Of a DNA stretch of 64,000 nt, positions 54,721 to 63,845 are shown one piece after another. The DNA comes from Martinezella lusitana (GTDB lineage: Bacteria > Pseudomonadota > Alphaproteobacteria > Rhizobiales > Rhizobiaceae), in contig NZ_WUEY01000004.1 in assembly GCF_010668395.1 (NCBI RefSeq), forward strand, positions 248,001 to 312,000, in the 5' to 3' direction. Numbering within the stretch: position 1 is the first letter of the stretch; the number at the start of each line of letters is the position of its first letter. The notes below the pieces were generated by a model that worked only from the letters and a program-made list of their open reading frames with translations, did not search any database and was not told where the DNA came from. A program made the position numbers and the translations under genes.

Positions 54721-56601
54721 GTGCCTATACATGAAGGCAGCAGCGATAACAAGGGGCGAAACGTCAAGTCCCTTGCTGATATGGGGATTGGAGACGACTT
54801 GTCAGAGACTGGCCAGGCAGAGGAAAAGAAAAACAGATCGATCCGTCCTCTCGGACGACTGACGCCATACCTCAGGCGATATCGAGGCATGGTGGCCGGA
54901 GCGCTCGTTTCGCTCGTGATTGCCGCCGTCACCTCTCTTGCTCTGCCGGTCGCCGTCCGGCGCATGATCGATCACGGCTTCGATCAGGTCGACCGAGGTC
55001 TGATCGACAGCTACTTTGTCGCGATCATGATCATGGCCCTGCTGCTCGCTGCGGCGAGCGCGCTGCGCTACTATTTCGTCATCTCCATCGGCGAGCGGAT
55101 CGTCTCCGACATGCGCCGCGAAGTCTTCGATCACGTCACGCGGCTGTCGCCCTCCTTCTTCGATGTCAATCAGTCGGGCGAGATCGTCTCGCGGCTGACG
55201 GCCGACACGACTCAGATCAAGTCCGCGGTCGGCGCCACGGCTTCCGTCGCGCTGCGCAACCTCATTCTCTGTCTCGGCGCCGTGATCATGATGATCGTCA
55301 CCAGCCCGAAGCTCTCGAGCATCGTCCTGATCGCCATCCCGATCATCGTGCTGCCGCTGGTCAGCTTCGGCCGTTCCGTGCGCAAGCGCTCGCGCGCCGC
55401 CCAGGATACCCTGGCGCAGGCGTCGGCCTATGCCAACGAAACCATCGCGGCCAACCGCACCATACAGGCTTATAATGGCGAGGCCGCCGCCTCTAAGCGC
55501 TACGGCGGCGCGGTCGAGGACGCCTATCAGGCGGCGCGCGCGGCGATCAAATCCCGCTCGCTGCTGACAGGCTTCGCCATTGCCATGGTCTTCGGCAGCA
55601 TTGTCGCGGTTCTCTGGGTTGGCGCGCAGAACGTGCTTGCCGGCACGATGTCGGCCGGAACGCTCGGCCAATTCCTGCTCTATTCCGTCATCGCCGGCTC
55701 CTCGCTCGGTTCGCTGTCGGAAGTCTGGGGCGAGCTGTCGCAGGCGGCAGGCGCGGCCGACCGCCTGGGCGAGCTGCTGGCCGAAGTATCGCCGATCGCG
55801 CCTCCGGCCAATCCCCTGCCCTTGCCGCAACCGCCGCAGGGCCGCGTCGAATTCTCCGACGTCCATTTCTTCTATCCGTCGCGGCCGGGCAGATCCGCGC
55901 TGCACGGGCTCTCCTTCTCGGTGAAGCCCGGCGAGACGGTTGCGATCGTCGGAGCATCGGGTGCGGGGAAGAGCACCGTCTTTTCGTTGCTGCTGCGCTT
56001 TTACGATCCGCAGAAAGGCCGCGTCGCCGTAGACGGCGTCGATGCCCGCGACGTCCTGCCGGAGGCCTTGCGCGAGCGCATCGCCATCGTGCCTCAGGAC
56101 ACCACGATCTTTGCCGCCTCCATCCATGACAACATCGCCTTCGGCCGCCCGGACGCCTCGCGCGACGACGTGCGCGCCGCCGCCATCGCGGCACAGGCGG
56201 ACGAGTTCATCTCGCGCCTGGAGACCGGATACGACACTCAGGTCGGCGAACGGGGCGTCACGCTTTCCGGCGGCCAGCGGCAACGCATCGCCATCGCCCG
56301 CGCCATACTGAAGAATGCGCCGATCCTCCTGCTCGACGAGGCGACCTCCGCCCTCGATGCCGAGAGCGAAACCCTTGTTCAGAAAGCGCTGGAAGGCCTG
56401 ATGGAGGGACGCACCACCCTCGTCATCGCCCATCGTCTCGCCACCGTGCTCAAGGCCGACCGCATTCTGGTGCTAGACCAGGGTCGCATCGTCGAGGAAG
56501 GCACGCATCAAAGCCTGATCCGTCACGGCGGCATTTACGCCAAGCTCGCACGCCTGCAGTTCGATGCCGGCATAGAAGAACACATGCTCATTGCAAAATA
56601 G
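54721..56601 (+). CDS. ABC-type multidrug/lipid exporter (MsbA-like)
   Basis: Half-transporter of 626 residues with fused membrane and ATPase domains. Six membrane segments occur at about residues 55-330. The nucleotide-binding domain has Walker A GASGAGKST, signature LSGGQRQRIAIARA, Walker B ILLLDEATSAL and H-loop IAHRL. Substrate unknown; could export lipid or drug. The GTG start at 54721 is uncertain; an in-frame ATG at 54781 is the main alternative. It is divergent from rpmE and followed by a YegP-like gene. Confidence 0.88.
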   Translation: MPIHEGSSDNKGRNVKSLADMGIGDDLSETGQAEEKKNRSIRPLGRLTPYLRRYRGMVAGALVSLVIAAVTSLALPVAVRRMIDHGFDQVDRGLIDSYFVAIMIMALLLAAASALRYYFVISIGERIVSDMRREVFDHVTRLSPSFFDVNQSGEIVSRLTADTTQIKSAVGATASVALRNLILCLGAVIMMIVTSPKLSSIVLIAIPIIVLPLVSFGRSVRKRSRAAQDTLAQASAYANETIAANRTIQAYNGEAAASKRYGGAVEDAYQAARAAIKSRSLLTGFAIAMVFGSIVAVLWVGAQNVLAGTMSAGTLGQFLLYSVIAGSSLGSLSEVWGELSQAAGAADRLGELLAEVSPIAPPANPLPLPQPPQGRVEFSDVHFFYPSRPGRSALHGLSFSVKPGETVAIVGASGAGKSTVFSLLLRFYDPQKGRVAVDGVDARDVLPEALRERIAIVPQDTTIFAASIHDNIAFGRPDASRDDVRAAAIAAQADEFISRLETGYDTQVGERGVTLSGGQRQRIAIARAILKNAPILLLDEATSALDAESETLVQKALEGLMEGRTTLVIAHRLATVLKADRILVLDQGRIVEEGTHQSLIRHGGIYAKLARLQFDAGIEEHMLIAK

Positions 56602-56709
56602 CGATCGCCGGGTAAGTCGCGTCCAATACAACCTTGTGGCAATAGCTTTGGAATTGAGCTAGATTTTCGACGTTATCTCGCGCTGACGCGATTCTAGGAG
56701 ACGAAAGCC

Positions 56710-56898
56710 ATGTATAAATTTGAAGTCTACAAGGACAAGGCCGGCGAGTTTCGCTTCCGCTTTAAGGCCTCTAACGGCGAAACCATGTTCGGTTCCGAAG
56801 GCTACAAGGCGAAGGCCTCGGCCCTGCATGCCATCGAGTCCATCAAGGCTCACGTCGGCGGCGCCGTCATCGACGATCAGACCATCGCTACCGCCTAA
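56710..56898 (+). CDS. YegP family protein (DUF1508)
   Basis: A 62-residue protein of the YegP-like DUF1508 family: MYKFEVYKDKAGEFRFRFKASNGETMFGSEGYKAKASALHAIESIKAHV. TAGGAGACG precedes the ATG. Family function is unknown. A strong terminator follows, so it is a short single-gene unit. Confidence 0.88.
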   Translation: MYKFEVYKDKAGEFRFRFKASNGETMFGSEGYKAKASALHAIESIKAHVGGAVIDDQTIATA

Positions 56899-56933
56899 GA
56901 CTTTCGCGTCAAGCGTCTGCTGTAAAGCCACTC

Positions 56934-56969
56934 ACGGCCGGCTGCCTCTCGGGCATGCCGGCCGTTTTG
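56934..56969 (+). terminator. Terminator of the YegP-like gene
   Basis: ACGGCCGGC ... GCCGGCCGT with a tail TTTGTCTTT, 36 bp after the stop codon. Confidence 0.75.
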
Positions 56970-57151
56970 TCTTTGCGAAAAGAAATTTCGAAAAATCCGG
57001 CCGCCTCTGTCGAAATCATCCTCGTCCGCGGCTCATTGTATCGAAGCGGCAGGATGTCGTTTCGCGGGCAGCGTTTGCTCATTCTGGAATCAGGTCCACA
57101 ATGATGCCGCCGTCCGGTTCGTAAGCCAACACAGAGAACGGGAGTAGCTCC

Positions 57152-57490
57152 ATGCAGTACGCCTTGATTATCCGGGAAGCACCCGAGGATTTCAAACGCC
57201 GCGAAGACCCTGCCTACAAGAATGGCTGGGTGGCCTATACCCAGGCCCTTGTCCAGGCCGGCATCATGACCGGCGGCGCCGGGCTCACTCCGCCTGAGAC
57301 GGCAACCGTCATCCGCCGCCGCGGTGAGGATCATGACGTGCAGGACGGCCCTTTCCCGGAGGGCAAGGAGCAGCTCGGCGGCTTCTATCTCATCGACGTG
57401 CCGGATCTCGATGCGGCGCTGGAATGGGCCGTGCGGGTGCCGATCTCGCAGCAGGGTTCGGTCGAGGTCCGGCCGCGCCTGCAGATGTAG
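57152..57490 (+). CDS. YCII-related (DGPF) domain protein
   Basis: A 112-residue ferredoxin-like-fold protein. The diagnostic motif DGPFPEGKEQLGGFYLIDVPDLDAALEWA is complete. The N-terminus MQYALIIREAPEDF is typical. DGPF proteins are the usual partners of ECF42-type sigma factors and are encoded just before them, as here (6 bp to the next gene). Biochemical role unknown. Confidence 0.9.
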   Translation: MQYALIIREAPEDFKRREDPAYKNGWVAYTQALVQAGIMTGGAGLTPPETATVIRRRGEDHDVQDGPFPEGKEQLGGFYLIDVPDLDAALEWAVRVPISQQGSVEVRPRLQM

Positions 57491-57496
57491 GCCTTC

Positions 57497-58741
57497 ATGC
57501 TATCCGATGCTCAACGCGCCACCGAACGGGTGGCGCGCCAATCATACGGCAAGCTGATCGCTTTTCTCGCCGCGCGCTCGCATGATGTGCCGGCAGCGGA
57601 GGATGCCTTGTCCGAAGCGATCGCGGCGGCGCTGCGCAGCTGGCCGGACCGTGGCGTTCCAGACAGCCCGGAAGCCTGGCTGCTGGTCGCCGCGCGGCGC
57701 AACCTGCTTCGCGGCGCCAGGCATGAGACCGTCAAAGCCGCGGGCCGGGCCGGAATAGCGATGGCGATGGAAGAGGCGGAGGAACGTATGAATGCGGATC
57801 ATCCAACCTTTCCGGACGAGCGGCTGAAACTCCTCTTCGCCTGCACCCACCCCGCCATCGACGCCTCGATACACGCGGCATTGATGCTTCAAACCGTGCT
57901 CGCCATCGATGCGGCCACCATAGCAAAGGCTTTCATCCTTTCACCGGAGGCCATGAGCCAGAGGCTCGTTCGCGCAAAGATCAAAATTCGCGATGCGCGC
58001 ATTCCCTTCATCGTTCCGGAGCAGCCCCTGCTGCCGGACCGGCTGGCCGGAGTGCTTGCGGCGATCTATGCCGCCTATGGCCTCGGATGGGAGGGGCTCG
58101 GAGACAACGAGAAGCAGGGATCGCTGGCGGAAGAAGCCATCTGGCTTGGCCGCGCGTTGAACGCCACGCTGCCTCAGGAACCGGAAGCGATGGGTCTGCT
58201 GTCGCTCATGCTCTATAGTCAATCCCGCCATGGCGCACGCCGGAATGCGAACGGAGACTACATACCGCTTGATGAGCAGGATACGGCCCTGTGGAACGCT
58301 GCAATGATCGCCGAAGCCGATGATCTTCTACGGCAAGCAGGCGCTTTCGCTCGCTTCGGACCGTTTCAGTGCCTGGCCGCGATTCAGTCCGTACATGCGG
58401 AGCGGCGGCGCTTCGGCACGACCGACTGGCGAGCGCTTGCCAAGCTTTACGAGGCACTTCTGATGATGAAGCCGACGACGGGCGCGCGCATCAGTCACGC
58501 AGCCGTTGTCGCCAGGGTGCGGGGTGCCGCCGCCGGGCTGGAACTCCTGAACCGGATGGCCGAGCGGGATATCGTCAACTATCAGCCCTATTGGGCCGTT
58601 CGGGCGCATCTACTGTCCGAAGCCGGCGATGTGGAACATGCGATGAGCGCGTACCGCACGGCGATCGGATTGAGCAGCAGCGAGGCGGTGCGGCGATTCC
58701 TGCTGCAACGCCTCGAGTCCATTTCACCCGGAAATGGCTAA
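57497..58741 (+). CDS. ECF42-type sigma factor with long C-terminal extension
   Basis: A 414-residue sigma-70-family protein. The N-terminal sigma domains (about 1-165) contain VAARRNLLRGARHE and ILSPEAMSQRLVRAKIKIRDA. The long C-terminal extension (about 175-410) has the conserved IPFIVP linker and TPR-like ARMs (LLNRMAERDIVNYQPYWAVRAHLLSEAGDVEHAM). This architecture plus a DGPF neighbour is the hallmark of ECF42. There is no anti-sigma gene; the extension is thought to control activity. Its stop is 5 bp from the convergent OmpA-like gene. Confidence 0.88.
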   Translation: MLSDAQRATERVARQSYGKLIAFLAARSHDVPAAEDALSEAIAAALRSWPDRGVPDSPEAWLLVAARRNLLRGARHETVKAAGRAGIAMAMEEAEERMNADHPTFPDERLKLLFACTHPAIDASIHAALMLQTVLAIDAATIAKAFILSPEAMSQRLVRAKIKIRDARIPFIVPEQPLLPDRLAGVLAAIYAAYGLGWEGLGDNEKQGSLAEEAIWLGRALNATLPQEPEAMGLLSLMLYSQSRHGARRNANGDYIPLDEQDTALWNAAMIAEADDLLRQAGAFARFGPFQCLAAIQSVHAERRRFGTTDWRALAKLYEALLMMKPTTGARISHAAVVARVRGAAAGLELLNRMAERDIVNYQPYWAVRAHLLSEAGDVEHAMSAYRTAIGLSSSEAVRRFLLQRLESISPGNG

Positions 58742-58746
58742 AGCGA

Positions 58747-59778
58747 CTATTTTTCCGTCAGTTTCAGCTCGATGCGACGGTTGGTGGCGCGCGCATCCGG
58801 CGTGTCGCCAGGTGCGATCGGCTGGAATTCGCCAAAGCCCGCCGCAACCAGCCTGTCGGCGGGAACGCCCTGCGCGATCAGGAACTTGACGACGGCGATG
58901 GCGCGGGCCGACGACAGTGCCCAGTTATCCGGATAGCGGCCGTTGCCCGAAAGCGGCACGTTGTCCGTATGGCCGTCGACGCGCAGGACCCAGTTGATTT
59001 CAGGCGGAATTTCCTTGGCGAGATCGATCAGTGCCGCCGCAAGCTTTGCCATCTCCGCCTGACCGGCAGGATTGAGATCCGCCGCGCCGGACGGGAACAG
59101 GACTTCGGATTGGAAGACGAAACGGTCGCCGACGATGCGGATATTGTCGCGGTCGGAGAGGATTTCGCGCAGCCGGCCGAAGAAGTCGGAGCGATAACGG
59201 TTCAGCTCCTGGACACGCTGCGCCAGCGCCACGTTCAGCCGACGCCCGAGATCGGCGATCTTCACCTGCGATGACTGGTCCTTGGTCTCCGATGCCTGAA
59301 GAGCCGCTTCCACCGCGGCAATCTGGCTGCGCAGCGCGGCGATCTGCTGATTGAGCAGATCGACCTGGCTCAGAGCCCGCACGCTCACCTGCTTCTGCTC
59401 ATCCAGTTCCTGCGAAAGCGTACCGGCTCGCTGCTCGGCGGCCTGGCTGTTGCCGGAACCCGTGGCAAGCAGGGCCTGCAGCCGTGAACGCTCGCTCTCG
59501 GCCGATGACAGCGATGCCTGCAGATTGGCGACGGCATCCTCGAGATCCTGCTTGCCACTTTTCTCCAGCGCCAGTTGCTGCACCAGATCGTTGATACGGC
59601 TGTTCAGGCGGGTAAGCACCTCGTCACGTCCGGAAATCTCGCGACTGAGGATGAATTGGCCGACGACGAAGACCGTCAGCAGGAACATGATGGCCATCAG
59701 CAGCGTGGAGAGCGCATCGACGAAACCGGGCCAGTAGTCGACGCTTCTCTGGTGGCGTCGGTTGCGGGCGAGCGCCAT
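58747..59778 (-). CDS. MotB-like OmpA-domain protein
   Basis: Peptidoglycan-binding, stator-like protein of 343 residues. The N-terminal membrane segment (about 17-43) includes FVDALSTLLMAI, where Asp21 matches the proton-carrying Asp of MotB/ZorB-type proteins. A long coiled coil follows (about 50-195). The C-terminal OmpA domain contains FQSEVLFPSGAADL, RVDGHTDNVPLSGNGRYPDNWALSSARA and ATNRRIEL. It starts 3 bp after the MotA-like gene stop. Not in a flagellar cluster, so its mechanical role is unknown. Confidence 0.88.
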   Translation of the reverse strand: MALARNRRHQRSVDYWPGFVDALSTLLMAIMFLLTVFVVGQFILSREISGRDEVLTRLNSRINDLVQQLALEKSGKQDLEDAVANLQASLSSAESERSRLQALLATGSGNSQAAEQRAGTLSQELDEQKQVSVRALSQVDLLNQQIAALRSQIAAVEAALQASETKDQSSQVKIADLGRRLNVALAQRVQELNRYRSDFFGRLREILSDRDNIRIVGDRFVFQSEVLFPSGAADLNPAGQAEMAKLAAALIDLAKEIPPEINWVLRVDGHTDNVPLSGNGRYPDNWALSSARAIAVVKFLIAQGVPADRLVAAGFGEFQPIAPGDTPDARATNRRIELKLTEK

Positions 59779-59781
59779 GGC

Positions 59782-60825
59782 TTACTTGCTCCCGGTCTTC
59801 TCGGTGTGGCCGATGCGGTCGGCGAGGCGGTCGAGCGTGCGGCGCATCGATTTCGCCTCTTCCTGCTGCGCCTCGATCCAGTCACGCAGCATCTGCTGTT
59901 CGTTGCGCATGTTCTTGACCAGGCCCTGGATGCCTTCGGCAAGGTTCGCCATGGCCGTTACCGAACGCTGGCCACCGCCTTCCTCGGCAATCTTGCGCAG
60001 ATAGTCCGACAATGCCCGCACGTCCTCCGAGGACGCGCCGGCGGCACTTTCGATGACCGGGGCAAGATCGGAGCCGACATCGGTGACGGAAGACAGCCAG
60101 TTTTCAAGTTCGGTATAGAAGCGGTTCTGCGCGCGACCGGCCTGCAGATCAAGGAAGCCGAGGATCAGCGAGCCGGAAAGGCCGAGCAGCGACGACGAAA
60201 ACGCCGTGCCCATGCCGACCAGCGGACCGGAAAGGCCGGATTTCAGGGCGCTCAGAATATCGCCGCTGTCGCCGGTGCCGGCATCGAGCCCCTGGATGAC
60301 GTCGTTGATGGAGCCGATGGTCCCGATCAAACCCCAGAAGGTGCCGAGCAGGCCGAGAAAGACGAGCAGGCCGATGAGATAACGCGACGTATCTCGTGAT
60401 TCGTCGAGGCGCGTGGCGATCGAGTCGAGGATGGAGCGTAGCGTCGCCGTCGACAGCTGCATGGCGCGGCGGTTGCCGAGCAGCGCCCGCATCGGCGCCA
60501 GGAGCCGTGGATTGCGACCGACCTTGTCCGCATCGCCGACCGCGCGGAAATGATTGAACCAGCGAACTTCCGGCCTCAGCATCAGCACATGATTGAAGAC
60601 CAGCAGGATACCAACGGCCAGCACGCCCAGAATCAGGCCATTCAGGCCGGGATTGTGCATGAAGGCGACCTGGGCTTGCCGAAACAGGATGGAGACGATG
60701 AAACCGACGATGATCAGGAAAAGGATCATCGTCCAGAAGAAGGCCATCGGGCTTGAGAGCTTGTAGGCGTAGCTGCCCGATACGTTGTCGGTCGATCCCA
60801 GATCCGACAGATTCACATTTTCCAT
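59782..60825 (-). CDS. MotA/TolQ/ExbB-like proton-channel protein
   Basis: A 347-residue membrane protein with four or so hydrophobic segments (about 28-52, 65-88, 165-190, 205-230). The MotA/TolQ-like core is YLIGLLVFLGLLGTFWGLIGTIGSI and LSGPLVGMGTAFSSSLLGLSGSLILGFL. The start at 60825 has GGAG upstream; an earlier ATG is rejected. A long C-terminal cytosolic tail follows. It pairs with the MotB-like gene and likely forms a proton-driven complex spanning the inner membrane to peptidoglycan. Confidence 0.86.
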   Translation of the reverse strand: MENVNLSDLGSTDNVSGSYAYKLSSPMAFFWTMILFLIIVGFIVSILFRQAQVAFMHNPGLNGLILGVLAVGILLVFNHVLMLRPEVRWFNHFRAVGDADKVGRNPRLLAPMRALLGNRRAMQLSTATLRSILDSIATRLDESRDTSRYLIGLLVFLGLLGTFWGLIGTIGSINDVIQGLDAGTGDSGDILSALKSGLSGPLVGMGTAFSSSLLGLSGSLILGFLDLQAGRAQNRFYTELENWLSSVTDVGSDLAPVIESAAGASSEDVRALSDYLRKIAEEGGGQRSVTAMANLAEGIQGLVKNMRNEQQMLRDWIEAQQEEAKSMRRTLDRLADRIGHTEKTGSK

Positions 60826-60901
60826 TATACGCTCCGCCACCGCATTTTCCGCAGCCGGAGACTAGAGCAACATTGCGCCGAATTGAAGAGACGGAAAGCA
60901 C

Positions 60902-60931
60902 AAAACAGCCCGTTGGCAACAGACTGTTTTA
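60902..60931 (-). terminator. Weak hairpin after the inositol monophosphatase gene
   Basis: AAAACAG ... CTGTTTT, 7-bp arms with an internal loop of about 15 nt, between the MotA-like and inositol monophosphatase genes. A terminator is possible but weak. Confidence 0.35.
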
Positions 60932-60958
60932 CCGCTCGAAAAGCAGCCGAAGCTAAAC

Positions 60959-61759
60959 TTATTTCGTTGGGACAGGCCGCTTGACCACTTCGGCAAGCGC
61001 CTTCTGGATGTGCTCGTTGCCGCAGATGATCGAATTCGTGCCGAGCATGTCGGTGCCGCCATGGAAATCCGAAACGAAACCACCGGCTTCACGGACGAGC
61101 AGGATGCCGGCTGCGATGTCCCAGGGAGACAGGCCGGTTTCCCAGAAGCCGTCGAAGCGGCCGGCCGCCACATAGGCGATATCGAGCGATGCTGAGCCGA
61201 GGCGGCGAACGCCGGCGACTTCGCCCATGACATGGCGCAGCTCGACGAGGAACTTGCCATGATTGCCGCGGCCGAGGTGCGGAACGCCGCAGCCGATGAC
61301 GCTATCCGACAGCACGCGGCGCGCAGCAACGCGCAAGCGGCGGTCGTTGAGGAATGCGCCGCCGCCGCGTTCGGCCGTATAGAGTTCGTCTGTCGCCGGG
61401 TTGAACGTGACGCCGGCGACGATTTCGCCGTTGCGCTCCAGGGCGATCGAGACGGCAAACAGCGGAATGCCGTGCAGGAAGTTGGTCGTGCCGTCCAGCG
61501 GATCGACGATCCAGCGATGCGCGCCGTCCGTGCCCGGCACCTCTTCGCCTTCCTCGCCGAGGAACCCGTAGGTCGGGCGTGCCTTCAACAGCTCGTCGCG
61601 GATGATCTTCTGCGCCTTCAAATCCGCCTGGCTGACGAAATCGCCCGGTCCCTTCACCGAAACCTGCAGGTTCTGCACTTCGCCGAAATCGCGGCTGAGT
61701 GACTTGCCTGCCTTGAGGGCAGCCTGAACCATGACATTGAGAAGAGCAGAACGGGCCAT
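60959..61759 (-). CDS. Inositol monophosphatase family protein
   Basis: Mg-dependent phosphatase of 266 residues, SuhB-like. Metal sites: GEEGEEV (Glu in the first motif), IVDPLDGTTNFLHG (DPxDGT), and GLSPWDIAAGILLVREAGG (WDxAAG). Substrate may be myo-inositol-1-phosphate or a related phosphosugar. It is upstream of the MotA/MotB pair on the same strand, with a 133-bp gap. Confidence 0.92.
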   Translation of the reverse strand: MARSALLNVMVQAALKAGKSLSRDFGEVQNLQVSVKGPGDFVSQADLKAQKIIRDELLKARPTYGFLGEEGEEVPGTDGAHRWIVDPLDGTTNFLHGIPLFAVSIALERNGEIVAGVTFNPATDELYTAERGGGAFLNDRRLRVAARRVLSDSVIGCGVPHLGRGNHGKFLVELRHVMGEVAGVRRLGSASLDIAYVAAGRFDGFWETGLSPWDIAAGILLVREAGGFVSDFHGGTDMLGTNSIICGNEHIQKALAEVVKRPVPTK

Positions 61760-61949
61760 CGGGTTTCCTTGGATAATGCAGAAAGCGCTGATCGGGCCTG
61801 AAAGAAGGCCCCGACGGAGCGGGAGCGTCAGCGAAATAAAAGATTGGCGGCCTCAAGACCATAAAATCGGGAGAATTTCAAGTGGTGAGGCTATGACACG
61901 CGCAAACTGACCTCACATCAGCCCCGATACGATCGAATTTGGCCCACCG

Positions 61950-63170
61950 CTACTGCGCGCGACGGAACTTGTTGGCGGCGTCGATGGCCGCTTTCTGCTG
62001 ATAGTCCTCGATGCCCTGATAGAAATCCTCAAGCTCGGGATCCTTCAGACCGGCGCGGCGGGAAATGACATACCATGTGGCCGCGGCCACCGGATCCTGC
62101 TTCGTGCCGATCGCATTGATATAAAGATGCGCCAGCTTGTTCTGCGCGACGACGTTGCCGCGATAGGCGGCAACGCGCATCCAGTTGAAGCCGTCTTCCA
62201 GGTCCTGTTTGCCGCCGGTGCCGTTGATCAGCCAGATGCCCATGTCGAGCTGCGCGGTATCGAAGCCGGCATTGGCTGCGCGCGACAACCATTCACGGGC
62301 GCGCGCCTTCTTCTCAGGCGGCAGATCGGGAAGATTGAGATAAAGCTGCGAGACGGCATATTGCGCATCGGCAATGCCCTGCTCGGCGGACTTCTCATAA
62401 TAGGGAAGCGCCATCTGCAGGCCCTTCAGGCCCGGATTTTCCGCCGTCAGCATCTGGGCCACATTGAATTCGGCGGAAGGCTGCCCGGCATCGGCCGCTT
62501 TCCTCATCCATTCATCCGCCTTCTTCTTGTCGCGGGGAACATCGCGCCCTTCGATCAGCATCAGCGCATATTTGAACATCGAGGTCGGATCTCCGCCCTC
62601 GGCCGCCTTGCTATACCAGAAGGCCGCATCCTTGGGGTCGCGCTTGACGCCCAAGCCCTGCGACATCAGCTCCGCGATCAGGGTCTGTGCCGCCGGATCG
62701 CCGAGCTGCGCGCGTGGCAGCGCCTTTTGAAACGCCGTCAGGTAGTAGCCGCGCTGGAAGGCGCCGTAGGCGTCGTCGACCTTGCCCGTAAACGGCTTTT
62801 CCGGCGGCAGATCCGGCAGGTTGGCTCCCATGCGCTCGAAGACGCCAACGCCTTGCGATGGCTTGACGCCACCGTCGGCCTTCGGTTCGGCTCCCGGCTG
62901 GATGTTCTCGGTCTTGAAGCTGCCGGCATCTGCGCCCAGCGGCCGCGTCACGATGCTGCTGTCGCGCGCCGGCGCGTCCGGCACGGTGGATTCGTCGTCG
63001 GGTTGCGCCTGCTCATCCGGCCGAGCGCCCTTTTCCGCCGGCGCCGCAACACCCGGCAGCGACGTATCGCCATTGCTCGATTGCGCTGCGGCCAGCAAGG
63101 GAAATGACGCAAGCCCGGCTGCAAGCACGGCAACAAAGGATCGATGGCGGAATCGAGGCATCAACGACAT
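61950..63170 (-). CDS. Exported Sel1-repeat protein
   Basis: A 406-residue protein with a signal peptide (RSFVAVLAAGLASFPLLAAA) and an acidic, low-complexity linker (about 30-120). Six or so Sel1-like TPR repeats follow (about 165-385), for example AAFWYSKAAEGGDPTSMFKYALMLIEGRD and AREWLSRAANAGFDTAQLDMGIWLINGTGG. Sel1 proteins are scaffolds for envelope or signalling complexes. The start may be three codons later at 63161. It starts 9 bp after the ThiE-like stop. Confidence 0.88.
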   Translation of the reverse strand: MSLMPRFRHRSFVAVLAAGLASFPLLAAAQSSNGDTSLPGVAAPAEKGARPDEQAQPDDESTVPDAPARDSSIVTRPLGADAGSFKTENIQPGAEPKADGGVKPSQGVGVFERMGANLPDLPPEKPFTGKVDDAYGAFQRGYYLTAFQKALPRAQLGDPAAQTLIAELMSQGLGVKRDPKDAAFWYSKAAEGGDPTSMFKYALMLIEGRDVPRDKKKADEWMRKAADAGQPSAEFNVAQMLTAENPGLKGLQMALPYYEKSAEQGIADAQYAVSQLYLNLPDLPPEKKARAREWLSRAANAGFDTAQLDMGIWLINGTGGKQDLEDGFNWMRVAAYRGNVVAQNKLAHLYINAIGTKQDPVAAATWYVISRRAGLKDPELEDFYQGIEDYQQKAAIDAANKFRRAQ

Positions 63171-63179
63171 GAATCGCTA

Positions 63180-63845
63180 TCAATCCTCAAACCGTGGCGC
63201 TTTTTCGTCGAGAAGCGCATTCACTTCGGCAACGATCGACGGGGCCGCTGCGGGATCGGCAAAAACCGCCGCGTGCAGCGCAACGAACTCGGCACCCGTC
63301 AAAGCCACATCCAGGGCCGATTTCGGATCGGTGCCGCCCATGACGACGCAGGGGATCTCGATCATCGAGGCCCACCATTCGCCCAGCGCCAGATTTTTCG
63401 GATGCGCCTCTGGCTTGATATCGCCATCCAGCTTGCCGAAAAAGATATAGTCCGGCCGCAGCTCGCCGATTTCCAGAGCGCTGTGCCTGTCGGCCGCGCT
63501 GCCACCGCCGACGATCAGCTTCGGCACGAATTTTTCCACGGCCTCGGCAAGCTCCGGAAACTTGCCGGCAATATGCAACCCGTCGGCCTTGACGCGGCCC
63601 GCCACGCGGCTGTCGCCGGCAATCAGCGCCGCGGCACCGGCCGCCTGCACCACCGGCACCAGCTTCTCCGCATGTTTCTGGAACGTCCCGTCATCGAGAC
63701 CATATTGAGGAATGATCACCGAGGCGACGTCCCCGCCCCTGAGAGCATCGGTCACCGCTTTCGTCTTCTGCTCGATATCGGCAATATCGGGAACGATGAG
63801 AACGAGGCGGCAACGATCTTCGGGCACGGTCATACGAGCTTCCAT
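63180..63845 (-). CDS. Thiamine-phosphate synthase-like protein (ThiE family)
   Basis: TIM-barrel protein of 221 residues related to ThiE, which joins the pyrimidine and thiazole halves of thiamine. Visible ThiE-like features are ALIAGDSRVAGRVKADGLHI, DYIFFGKLDGD and IPCVVMGGTDPKSALDVALTGAEFVALHAAVF. The usual N-terminal pyrimidine-binding part differs, so it may be a paralogue with another role. I place the start at 63845, with GGAAG upstream; 63833 is an alternative. No thiamine genes are nearby. Confidence 0.78.
   Translation of the reverse strand: MEARMTVPEDRCRLVLIVPDIADIEQKTKAVTDALRGGDVASVIIPQYGLDDGTFQKHAEKLVPVVQAAGAAALIAGDSRVAGRVKADGLHIAGKFPELAEAVEKFVPKLIVGGGSAADRHSALEIGELRPDYIFFGKLDGDIKPEAHPKNLALGEWWASMIEIPCVVMGGTDPKSALDVALTGAEFVALHAAVFADPAAAPSIVAEVNALLDEKAPRFED

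Noticed and set aside
58747..60825. Zorya-type anti-phage system
   Set aside because: The MotA/MotB-like pair resembles ZorA/ZorB architecture, but no ZorC, ZorD or ZorE-like helicase or nuclease gene is adjacent. Neighbours are housekeeping genes.
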